From an uncultured Rhodobacterales bacterium (GTDB taxonomy: Bacteria > Pseudomonadota > Alphaproteobacteria > Rhodobacterales > Rhodobacteraceae): a stretch of 5,165 nucleotides of DNA. The position numbers and the translations under genes were made by a program. Shown piece after piece: positions 1 through 5,165 of this stretch. The notes under the pieces are model-generated. The model was not told the origin of the DNA and ran no database searches. It was given only the letters and a program-made list of their open reading frames with translations. Each line of letters starts with the position of its first letter. Position 1 is the first letter of the stretch. The stretch spans positions 1 through 5,165 of the forward strand of contig CALCGO010000339.1 in NCBI GenBank assembly GCA_937901055.1, written 5' to 3'.

Positions 1-515
1 AAGACATCGCACATGGCCTCGCATTTGTTGCGCGCTGGAACGGGCAAACATTCGGAGAGTTTCCGTATTCAGTTGCGGAACATTCGTTGCTGGTCGAACG
101 GGTTTATTCCGAAATCACCCCCAATGCTCCGATCAAATGGCGTTTGGCGGCGTTGTTGCACGACGCACCGGAATATGTGATTGGCGATATGATTTCCCCC
201 GTGAAAGCCGCTGTAGGGCCGGGCTATAAAGCCATGGACGCGCGGTTAATGGGGGCGGTTCACTTGCGGTTTGGCGTACCCGCCGAAATCCCTAAAGCAG
301 TGAAAACACAAATCAAGCGCGCAGACCGGATTTCGGCTTGGCTGGAGGCGATCCAGATCGCAGGCTTTTCCGAGACTGAGGCAAATAAACTGTTCGGCAT
401 CCCGAAACCCGAAACCTTGCAAAAGACGCGTTTGGCTTTGCGGCCACCGATGGACGTCAAAGCGGACTTTCTGGCGCGACATGCCGTCCTGATGAAACAG
501 AACGAAGCGGGTTGA
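1..515 (+). CDS. HD-domain phosphohydrolase (YfbR-like), 5'-truncated by the window edge
   Basis: The reading frame is open from the first complete codon (base 3) to the TGA at 513-515, giving 170 residues, so the true start lies upstream. An internal TTG at 87 could be read as a start, but the conserved sequence before it (AHGLAFVARWNGQT and the first metal-binding His) shows the protein begins earlier. The HD metal site is visible: His27 (AEHSLLV), His53-Asp54 (LLHDAPEY) and Asp108 (KRADRIS), numbered from base 3. The HDAPEYVIGD block matches the HDxxExxxGD pattern of the YfbR 5'-nucleotidase family, including the Glu and Asp that act in catalysis there. Members are cytosolic, metal-dependent phosphohydrolases, and YfbR dephosphorylates deoxynucleoside monophosphates. 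Membership of the HD superfamily is secure. The exact substrate is inferred, and annotation pipelines may simply call this an HD family hydrolase. It precedes the thioredoxin gene by 54 bases on the same strand. Confidence 0.88.
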   Translation, partial: DIAHGLAFVARWNGQTFGEFPYSVAEHSLLVERVYSEITPNAPIKWRLAALLHDAPEYVIGDMISPVKAAVGPGYKAMDARLMGAVHLRFGVPAEIPKAVKTQIKRADRISAWLEAIQIAGFSETEANKLFGIPKPETLQKTRLALRPPMDVKADFLARHAVLMKQNEAG

Positions 516-529
516 TCCTGCACGCTTTC

Positions 530-546
530 GCCCCCAAATAGGGGGC
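530..546 (+). other. GC-rich hairpin between the HD gene and the thioredoxin gene
   Basis: GCCCCC at 530-535 and GGGGGC at 541-546 form a perfect 6-bp all-GC stem around an AAATA loop, starting 15 bases after the HD gene stop. No T-run follows on either strand, so it is not a standard intrinsic terminator. It could cause partial termination, protect a 3' end, or mark a processing point between the HD and thioredoxin cistrons. The stem is seen directly; any role is inferred. Confidence 0.35.
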
Positions 547-561
547 AACACAGATATATTC

Positions 562-567
562 GGAGAG
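562..567 (+). promoter_or_regulatory. Ribosome binding site of the thioredoxin gene
   Basis: GGAGAG lies just before two consecutive ATG codons (570 and 573). The gap from the end of GGAG is 4 bases to the first ATG and 7 bases to the second. Spacing favours the second ATG, so the mature N-terminus could be one residue shorter than annotated. No clear -35/-10 pair was found in the 54-base gap. Confidence 0.6.
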
Positions 568-569
568 AG

Positions 570-1457
570 ATGATGGAATTAGATATTGCAACTGACCTGA
601 TCAAGGACAGCAATGAAGCGACATTTATGGCTGATGTGGTTGAGGCCTCGAAAGAAACACCCGTGATTGTGGATTTTTGGGCACCGTGGTGTGGCCCGTG
701 CAAGACGCTTGGCCCTGCGCTTGAAGCCGAAGTGATGGCGGCGGGCGGTGACGTGAAAATGGTTAAGATCAACGTTGATGAAAACCAGCAAATTGCGCAA
801 GAAATGCAGATCAAATCGATCCCGTCGGTTTACGCATTTGTCGATGGTAAACCGGTTGACGGATTTATGGGCGCGCAGCCTGCATCAGAGCTGAAAGCGT
901 TTGTGCAACGTGTTGCCGCGCAAGGCAGCGGCGGCATGGGGCAAGCATTGGAGATGGCTGAACAGATGCTGGACGATGGGGATCTGTCCGACGCCATTGA
1001 AACGTTTTCGGCAATTCTGGGCGAGGAAGACGACAATCTTGTGGCGGTGTCCGGCCTTATTCGCGCCTATCTGGCCAGCAATGATCTGGAAAAAGCCAAA
1101 GAGGTTCTGGTGCAAATTCCCGATGACAAGAAATCTGATCCGGCACTGGCTTCCGCAGTAGCGCAGGTTGAACTGGCAGATGCAGCATCTGATTTGGGCG
1201 AAACTGCCGAGTTTCGCACTGCCTTGGAAGCCGATGCTGACAACCATCAGGCACGGCTGGATTTGGCGACCGCTCTGGCGGCAGCAGGTGACGCAGGCAC
1301 GGCGATTGACGAATTGCTGGAGTCGTTCCGCCGCGACCGTGAATGGAACGATGGCGCAGCCAAATCGCAGCTATTTACGTTGTTTGATTCCCTTGGGCCG
1401 AAAGACGAAAATGCCCAGAGAGGTCGTCGAAAACTCGCCTCGATGATCATGGTGTAG
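570..1457 (+). CDS. Thioredoxin with C-terminal TPR domain (CnoX/YbbN-type chaperedoxin)
   Basis: This 295-residue protein has an N-terminal thioredoxin fold (about residues 10-115) and a helical TPR region (about 118-295). The redox site is intact: FWAPWCGPCK with Cys41 and Cys44, and the cis-proline at Pro85 (KSIPSVYAF). The C-terminal part contains short repeated helix pairs (DDGDLSDAIETFSAIL; ASNDLEKAKEVL; AAAGDAGTAIDELL) and ends with a family-like tail (GRRKLAS). No signal peptide is visible, so it should be cytosolic. Members of this family bind unfolding or oxidation-prone clients and pass them to foldases. E. coli CnoX has lost the CXXC pair, whereas alphaproteobacterial members such as that of Caulobacter keep WCGPC and can also act as reductases, which is what this sequence predicts. 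The start follows a GGAGAG ribosome site, with an alternative ATG one codon later. Its stop is one base before the Trm112 start, so the two are almost certainly co-transcribed. Annotation pipelines may name it trxA, but the TPR extension separates it from classical thioredoxin 1. Confidence 0.93.
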   Translation: MMELDIATDLIKDSNEATFMADVVEASKETPVIVDFWAPWCGPCKTLGPALEAEVMAAGGDVKMVKINVDENQQIAQEMQIKSIPSVYAFVDGKPVDGFMGAQPASELKAFVQRVAAQGSGGMGQALEMAEQMLDDGDLSDAIETFSAILGEEDDNLVAVSGLIRAYLASNDLEKAKEVLVQIPDDKKSDPALASAVAQVELADAASDLGETAEFRTALEADADNHQARLDLATALAAAGDAGTAIDELLESFRRDREWNDGAAKSQLFTLFDSLGPKDENAQRGRRKLASMIMV

Positions 1458-1458
1458 A

Positions 1459-1650
1459 ATGAGCGAAACTGCCCCTCATTCCGTAGATCGCAAAATGCTG
1501 GAGGCTTTGGTCTGCCCGCTTACGCGCAACACGCTGGTCTATGACCGGGACGCGCAAGAACTGATCTCGAAGGCCGCTGGTTTGGCCTTCCCGATCCGCA
1601 ACGGCATTCCGGTTATGCTGGTGGACGAGGCGCGGGCACTAGACGACTAG
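1459..1650 (+). CDS. Trm112 family protein (YcaR/UPF0434-like)
   Basis: This 63-residue protein has the Trm112/YcaR signature: KMLEALVCPLTRNTL near the N-terminus and LAFPIRNGIPVMLVDEAR near the C-terminus. In eukaryotes and archaea Trm112 is a zinc-binding partner that activates methyltransferases acting on tRNA, rRNA and release factors. The role of the short bacterial relatives is poorly defined. Only one cysteine (Cys19) is present, so the four-cysteine zinc site of the classical family cannot form. The ATG comes one base after the thioredoxin stop, and no clear Shine-Dalgarno sequence precedes it, which points to translational coupling. The TAG stop overlaps the stop of the convergent reductase gene in a shared CTAG. 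Family assignment is confident; molecular function is unknown. Confidence 0.88.
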   Translation: MSETAPHSVDRKMLEALVCPLTRNTLVYDRDAQELISKAAGLAFPIRNGIPVMLVDEARALDD

Positions 1651-2177
1651 ATCTCGGCGCGTAACGCGTCCATTAACTTGGTTAGTGATTTTGTCGAAAA
1701 TTCGTTAACGAGCCGCCCGTCGTTGTCGAAGGCTTTAGCGGCCGCGGCGATCATCACTTCTGGTCCCTGCAAGATATTTGGGTTGAACGGTGTCATGCAG
1801 TTTCGTAACGAAAATTGCGTTCTTGCGCCGCCCGACCGACCTGCCGCTGCAGACAGGATAGCTACAGGCTTGCCTGCCCACGGATGCGGTTTACTGCGTG
1901 AAAGCCAATCGAGTGCGTTCTTCAGCACGCCAGAAATATTGCTATTATACTCGGGCGTTGAAATTATCACTGCATCGGCAGCAATGATTTGTTCGTGAAG
2001 GGCCGTTACAATATCGGGAATGCCGTCAGAATCCTCTAGGTCGCCATCGTACAGCGGAAATCTGATGTCGGCCAAGGTGAACTGATCCGGTGCGAACAAA
2101 CGCGCCGCCTCGTGTATCAGTGTAGTGTTGAGAGAGCCCGTTCGAAGCGAGCCAGATATTCCTAGAAGTGCAGTCAT
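1647..2177 (-). CDS. NAD(P)H-dependent FMN reductase (flavodoxin-like fold)
   Basis: This 176-residue protein belongs to the NADPH-dependent FMN reductase family (the SsuE/ChrR/azoreductase group). The phosphate-binding loop of FMN is visible as GISGSLRTGSLN (residues 6-17). The STPEYNSNISGVLKNALDWLSR block (residues 73-94) is the family hallmark that contacts the isoalloxazine ring, and GKPVAILSAAAGRSGGAR follows. Members are cytosolic flavoproteins that reduce FMN, quinones, azo compounds or metal ions such as chromate; the substrate cannot be told from sequence. I placed the start at the ATG at 2177 because the conserved domain begins four residues later and a GGGGAT ribosome site precedes it. 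An in-frame ATG at 2276 would add 33 residues of unrelated-looking sequence and run across the candidate promoter. The gene is divergent from smc and converges on the Trm112 gene. Confidence 0.92.
   Translation of the reverse strand: MTALLGISGSLRTGSLNTTLIHEAARLFAPDQFTLADIRFPLYDGDLEDSDGIPDIVTALHEQIIAADAVIISTPEYNSNISGVLKNALDWLSRSKPHPWAGKPVAILSAAAGRSGGARTQFSLRNCMTPFNPNILQGPEVMIAAAAKAFDNDGRLVNEFSTKSLTKLMDALRAEI
1656..1670 (+). other. Short GC hairpin just after the Trm112 stop
   Basis: GGCGCG (1656-1661) and CGCGTC (1665-1670) can pair as six pairs including one G-U, around a TAA loop, 6 bases past the Trm112 stop. It lies inside the 3' end of the opposing reductase gene, and no T-run follows. 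It is the only terminator-like structure available to the plus-strand operon near its end, but it is weak and may simply be a coding by-product. Confidence 0.2.
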
Positions 2178-2182
2178 TTGAT

Positions 2183-2188
2183 ATCCCC
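2183..2188 (-). promoter_or_regulatory. Ribosome binding site supporting the reductase start at 2177
   Basis: On the minus strand GGGGAT is followed by ATCAA and then the ATG at 2177. The purine-rich run at this spacing, together with the start of the flavodoxin-fold homology right after it, supports the shorter start over the ATG at 2276. Confidence 0.5.
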
Positions 2189-2196
2189 ATTTAGTT

Positions 2197-2246
2197 ACGC
2201 AGAATTTATTGATGGTTTCGAATTTCGCAAGCGCAAACGCAGAATT
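2197..2246. repeat. Paired 10-bp direct repeat ACGCAGAATT, 40 bp apart
   Basis: ACGCAGAATT occurs at 2197-2206 and again at 2237-2246, an exact 40-bp register. One copy overlaps the candidate -10 of the reductase promoter and the other lies just upstream of its -35. A perfect 10-mer pair in under 200 bases of non-coding DNA is unlikely by chance (roughly 0.02 expected). It may be a pair of binding sites for a regulator of the reductase, but no regulator is encoded nearby in the window. Confidence 0.5.
2203..2230 (-). promoter_or_regulatory. Candidate promoter of the FMN reductase gene
   Basis: On the minus strand TTGCGA (2230-2225) serves as a -35 and TAAATT (2208-2203) as a -10, 16 bp apart. 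Each matches four of six consensus positions. Transcription would start near 2197, leaving a short leader that contains the GGGGAT ribosome site. The -10 overlaps one copy of the ACGCAGAATT repeat, so the repeat could act as an operator. Prediction by eye only. Confidence 0.35.
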
Positions 2247-2257
2247 ACACGATATGT

Positions 2258-2266
2258 TGTGGATAA
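2258..2266 (-). promoter_or_regulatory. Consensus DnaA box (TTATCCACA)
   Basis: The plus strand reads TGTGGATAA, which is TTATCCACA on the minus strand, an exact match to the strong consensus DnaA box. It lies in the divergent region, upstream of both candidate promoters: about 43 bp before the smc -35 and about 28 bp before the reductase -35. A weaker 7-of-9 match, TAACCCACA, occurs at 2349-2357 just before the smc start. DnaA also acts as a transcription factor in alphaproteobacteria, so regulation of smc or of the reductase is possible. There is no cluster of boxes or AT-rich unwinding region, so it is not an origin. Confidence 0.55.
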
Positions 2267-2300
2267 GTGGCGCCATTAGGGCAGATATGGGGGTTTACTG

Positions 2301-2329
2301 TTGACTCGTAACCTAAGGACCGGAATCCT
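2301..2329 (+). promoter_or_regulatory. Candidate smc promoter overlapping two GANTC sites
   Basis: TTGACT (2301-2306) matches five of six positions of the -35 consensus. AATCCT (2324-2329), 17 bp downstream, matches three of six for the -10. Transcription would start near 2336, giving a leader of about 30 bases before the GTG. The GACTC at 2303 overlaps the -35 and the GAATC at 2323 overlaps the -10, so adenine methylation could affect polymerase or regulator binding. The -10 is weak, which would fit an activated promoter. Confidence 0.4.
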
Positions 2330-2362
2330 GTCCTATCGATCAGAATCATAACCCACAGGCCA
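2303..2362 (+). repeat. Three GANTC-headed 20-bp degenerate direct repeats before smc
   Basis: GACTC at 2303, GAATC at 2323 and GAATC at 2343 are spaced exactly 20 bp apart. Aligning the three 20-bp units shows more agreement than the GANTC core: T at position 7, CC at 10-11, A at 13, G at 16 and C at 19 are the same in all three. Units 1 and 3 also share TAACC at positions 7-11. GANTC is the target of the alphaproteobacterial cell-cycle methyltransferase CcrM. The array ends directly before the smc start codon, and the third unit contains the AGG that may serve as its ribosome site. Confidence 0.6.
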
Positions 2363-2365
2363 TTT

Positions 2366-5165
2366 GTGCAATTTGCAAAACTCAGATTATTAGGCTTCAA
2401 AAGCTTCGTTGACCCCACTGAACTGGTAATTTCGCCGGGCCTTACGGGTGTTGTCGGACCAAATGGTTGTGGCAAATCGAACCTGCTGGAAGCCTTGCGC
2501 TGGGTCATGGGCGAAAACCGCGCCAAAGCGATGCGCGGTGGCGGGATGGAGGACGTGATCTTCGCGGGTGCATCCTCGCGCCCTGCACGAAACTACGCAG
2601 AAGTGACGCTGACGCTGGATAATACCGAGCGTTTGGCGCCCGCGACATTCAACGATCAGGACAAACTGGAAGTCGTACGGCGCATCACACGGGACGCGGG
2701 GTCGGCGTATAAAACCAACGGCAAGGAATCGCGCGCACGCGATGTTCAGATGCTTTTTGCGGATGCCTCGACTGGTGCGCATTCGCCCTCGTTAGTGCGG
2801 CAGGGGCAAATCTCGGAACTGATTAACGCCAAGCCCAAAGCCCGCCGTCGGGTATTGGAGGAAGCTGCAGGGATATCCGGTCTTTACCAACGTCGCCATG
2901 AAGCCGAGTTGAAGTTGAACGCAACCGAGACGAATCTGGCGCGGATCGAGGATGTTCTTGAACAGTTGGATTCCCAGATTAAGTCGCTCGCTCGCCAAGC
3001 GCGGCAGGCTGCACGATATCGCGAAATAGCTGACGAACTGCGCCGGGCCGAAGGGCTTTTGTTGTATCGCCGCTGGCGTGAAGCGGATGTCGAACGACAG
3101 ACAACTTCGGAAGCATTGACGGCGGCCACTAAAGGTGCGGCCTCGGCGCAAGGTGATGCGGCATCGCAGTCGAAGGTGAGGGCTGAAGCTGAAAGCAAGG
3201 TGCCACCACTGCGCGAAGAAGAAGCGATTGCTGGTGCGGTTTTGCAGCGTTTGTTGGTAGAGCGGGATTCACTGAACGAGCAGGAGCAGCGTGCTCGACA
3301 AGCGATCGAGGATTTGAAGGCTAGGATTGCCCAGCTTGGCCGCGATATGGATCGCGAAAAGGGTTTGAATCACGATGCCGGCGAAACCATCGAGAGGCTG
3401 AATTGGGAAAAAGAGGCGCTCGCGAAGGCGCATGAAGGGCATGATGCGAAGCTGGACGACGCGAAGGATGCAGCGCGGGAGGCTGGTACGGTTCTTCAGG
3501 AACAGGAATCAGAGCTGGACAAACTGACCGAAGATGCGGCGCGGCTGGCGGCGCGGCATCAAGCTGCGCGAAGGCGTTTGGAAGAGGCTGGTGGAACCGT
3601 CGCGAAATTGGCGTCGGAAATAGAGAATGCGCGCGCGGTGGCGGCGAAACACGAAGCTGAATTAGGGTCGGCTAGCGAACGGCTAGAAGTGGCGATGGCT
3701 GCGCAAGAGGAGACAGTCGGTGCTGCGAAGGCCGCGGAGGCCGCTTTGACCAAGGCCGAAGCGGATCGAGCTGAAGCACAAACGCGCGACTCCGAAACGC
3801 GCGCCAGCCTGTCGGAGGCGGACGGAGAAGCGAACGCCTTGAGGGCCGAGGTTTCAGCACTGACGCGCCTAATCGAACGAGATCAGGGCGACGGCAAGCA
3901 GTTGTTGGACAGCGTGCGGGCCGACAAGGGCTTTGAGGCGGCGCTCGGTGCGGCTTTGGCGGATGATCTGAAAGCGCCGGAAGTTGGCCCCGAAGGCGTT
4001 TCCGGCTGGGCCAAAATGCCTGCCTATGACGATGCGGCGACATTGCCGGTTGGGGTTTCGCCTTTGGCAGATCACGTGCAGGCCCCGGGTGTTTTAACAC
4101 GTCGGTTGTCAGCGATCGGGCTTGTGGCGCGGGACCAAGGCGCGGCGCTGCAAGCGGAGCTAATGCCGGGGCAGAGACTGGTTTCTCGTGAAGGGGATTT
4201 GTGGCGTTGGGACGGGTACCGAGCCGGAGCGGATGACGCGCCGTCTGAAGCGGCGCTGCGATTGCAACAGGTGAACCGTCTGGCCGATTTGTCCGAGGCG
4301 TTTGCAAGTGCGGAGGCGTTGGCTGACACCGCACGACAGGCCCACCAAGCCGCGCGTTCAGACCTAGAGCGCGCGCAAACGGCTGATCAAAACGCGCGGC
4401 GGTTGCGCAAAGACGCAGACGAGGCGGTTAATAATGCCGCAAGGCGTTTGTCACGTGCCGAGGCCGAGTTGGACATGTTGAAAGGCAAGCTGGAAACCTT
4501 GCGGATGGCCGTTTCGCGGCGTGAGGAAGAAGCCTCCGATGCCCGTGATGCTTTGCGCGAGGCGGAGCGGGGGATTGATGATCTGGGCGATCTAGATGCT
4601 GCTCGTGATGCTGTTGAGGGGCGTAAAGTCGCCGTTGAGGGTGCGCGGATGGCCATGCTGACACGGCGGTCACTGTCGGATGAATTGCGCCGTGAAGGCG
4701 AGGCACGAGTACGTCGGCAGCAGGAGATAACCAAAGAGGTCAGTAACTGGCGGCTACGGCTGGAAAATGCCGAGAAGCGGATTGGGGAACTGGAAGCACG
4801 CAAGGCCGAAAGCGAAGCTGATTTGGGAACGGCGACGACCGCCCCCGAGGAACTTTTGGAAAAACGCGAGGCTTTGGCCGCGTCAATTGAACAGGCCGAA
4901 GGGCGTCGCAATGCTGCGGCGGATGCATTGGCGCTTGGCGAAACCGCGATGCGGCAAGCTGAGGAGGGCGAACGCCGTGCGGAACGCGCAGCCTCCGAAG
5001 CACGAGAGGCGCGGGCGCGGAGTGAGGCGTTGGCCGAGGCAGCTGTGTTCAGGGTGGATGCAACGGCAGATCGTATTCGCGAGGAAATGGATCTTGAACC
5101 AGCGGCATTGTTGGAAACCTTGGAGGCTGATCCCGATCAAATGCCATCCTCCGAGATGATCGAAA
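2366..5165 (+). CDS. smc: Chromosome segregation protein SMC, 3'-truncated by the window edge
   Basis: The frame is open for 933 codons from the GTG at 2366 to the right edge; full-length relatives have roughly 1150 residues, so about 200 are missing. The order of parts is clear. The N-terminal head holds Walker A GPNGCGKS (residues 31-38), the Q-loop region VRQGQISELI (144-153) and EEAAGISGLYQRR (from 165). A first coiled-coil arm (about 170-515) is rich in Ala, Glu, Arg and Lys heptads. The hinge (about 516-625) includes DKGFEAALGAAL and RLVSREGDLWRWDGY. A second arm (about 630 onward) continues to the edge. The LSGGE signature and Walker B lie outside. SMC dimerises at the hinge, binds ATP between heads with ScpA and ScpB, and extrudes DNA loops to organise and separate chromosomes. 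I chose the GTG because VQFAKLRLLGFKSFVDP matches the usual MxFxKLRLxGFKSF opening, an in-frame stop lies at 2309, and no ATG or TTG occurs between. An AGG at 2357-2359 is a weak ribosome site. Confidence 0.96.
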   Translation, partial: MQFAKLRLLGFKSFVDPTELVISPGLTGVVGPNGCGKSNLLEALRWVMGENRAKAMRGGGMEDVIFAGASSRPARNYAEVTLTLDNTERLAPATFNDQDKLEVVRRITRDAGSAYKTNGKESRARDVQMLFADASTGAHSPSLVRQGQISELINAKPKARRRVLEEAAGISGLYQRRHEAELKLNATETNLARIEDVLEQLDSQIKSLARQARQAARYREIADELRRAEGLLLYRRWREADVERQTTSEALTAATKGAASAQGDAASQSKVRAEAESKVPPLREEEAIAGAVLQRLLVERDSLNEQEQRARQAIEDLKARIAQLGRDMDREKGLNHDAGETIERLNWEKEALAKAHEGHDAKLDDAKDAAREAGTVLQEQESELDKLTEDAARLAARHQAARRRLEEAGGTVAKLASEIENARAVAAKHEAELGSASERLEVAMAAQEETVGAAKAAEAALTKAEADRAEAQTRDSETRASLSEADGEANALRAEVSALTRLIERDQGDGKQLLDSVRADKGFEAALGAALADDLKAPEVGPEGVSGWAKMPAYDDAATLPVGVSPLADHVQAPGVLTRRLSAIGLVARDQGAALQAELMPGQRLVSREGDLWRWDGYRAGADDAPSEAALRLQQVNRLADLSEAFASAEALADTARQAHQAARSDLERAQTADQNARRLRKDADEAVNNAARRLSRAEAELDMLKGKLETLRMAVSRREEEASDARDALREAERGIDDLGDLDAARDAVEGRKVAVEGARMAMLTRRSLSDELRREGEARVRRQQEITKEVSNWRLRLENAEKRIGELEARKAESEADLGTATTAPEELLEKREALAASIEQAEGRRNAAADALALGETAMRQAEEGERRAERAASEAREARARSEALAEAAVFRVDATADRIREEMDLEPAALLETLEADPDQMPSSEMIE

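Noticed and set aside
260..814. 184-codon minus-strand open frame across the HD/thioredoxin junction
   Set aside because: It is antisense to two well-supported genes, its protein is Ser/Ile/Cys-rich with no recognisable domain, and it crosses the intergenic hairpin.
1678..1998. 106-codon plus-strand open frame inside the reductase gene
   Set aside because: It is antisense to the conserved FMN reductase, shows no family motif and has no ribosome site.
2268..2275. 8-bp palindrome TGGCGCCA next to the DnaA box
   Set aside because: The symmetry does not extend outward, and an 8-bp palindrome in GC-rich DNA is not unusual.
2178..2276. 33-codon N-terminal extension of the reductase from the ATG at 2276
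   Set aside because: The extension does not resemble the family, which starts at the GISGSLR loop. It has no good ribosome site and would overlap the candidate promoter and DnaA box.
2178..2365. Possible replication origin
   Set aside because: Only one perfect DnaA box is present, with no AT-rich unwinding element and no neighbouring origin-linked genes. A regulatory role fits better.
3672..4334. 220-codon minus-strand open frame in smc
   Set aside because: It is rich in Pro, Arg and Ser, as expected from the complement of Ala/Glu-rich coiled-coil and hinge codons; the plus-strand SMC frame is continuous and conserved.
4387..4911. 174-codon minus-strand open frame in smc
   Set aside because: It is a low-complexity Ser/Arg/Ala protein mirrored from coiled-coil coding sequence, with no domain.
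4767..5159. 130-codon plus-strand open frame in a second frame of smc
   Set aside because: It is a frame-shifted reading of the SMC coiled coil, rich in Arg, Trp and Pro. The SMC frame itself continues unbroken, so no frameshift is present.

Overview
The window looks like chromosomal core sequence from an alphaproteobacterium, most likely a Rhodobacterales (Roseobacter-type) species. The main reason is the SMC protein, whose N-terminal head (FKSFVDPTELVI, GPNGCGKSNLLEALRW, RQGQISELINAKPKARRR, EEAAGISGLYQRR) and shortened hinge match that group. The TPR-extended thioredoxin with a CGPC site and a Trm112-type protein with a single cysteine fit the same group. I see no mobile element, CRISPR array, rRNA or tRNA.

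Layout. (1) Bases 1-515 hold the C-terminal part of an HD-domain phosphohydrolase of the YfbR type; its start lies before the window. (2) A 54-base gap with a GC-rich hairpin leads to a CnoX/YbbN-like thioredoxin with C-terminal TPR repeats (570-1457). One base after its stop comes a 63-residue Trm112-family protein (1459-1650). All three read left to right and may share a transcript, although the hairpin may separate the first from the other two. (3) A flavodoxin-fold NAD(P)H-dependent FMN reductase (2177 to 1647, minus strand) converges on the Trm112 gene, and the two stop codons share one CTAG palindrome. (4) A 188-base divergent intergenic region (2178-2365) separates the reductase from smc. 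(5) smc starts at a GTG at 2366 and runs off the right edge after 933 codons. The ATP-binding head half, the first coiled-coil arm, the hinge and most of the second arm are present; the Walker B/signature half of the head is outside.

The coding content is ordinary. The unusual signal is in the divergent region. Three GANTC sites (the CcrM methylation target) sit exactly 20 bp apart at 2303, 2323 and 2343, each heading a degenerate 20-bp direct repeat. The first two coincide with the -35 and -10 of the best candidate smc promoter. A perfect consensus DnaA box (TTATCCACA on the minus strand) lies 37 bp before the array. On the reductase side, a perfect 10-bp direct repeat (ACGCAGAATT) occurs twice exactly 40 bp apart, flanking and overlapping the candidate reductase promoter. 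Taken together these suggest that smc expression could be tied to replication and methylation state. This is inference from sequence pattern only.
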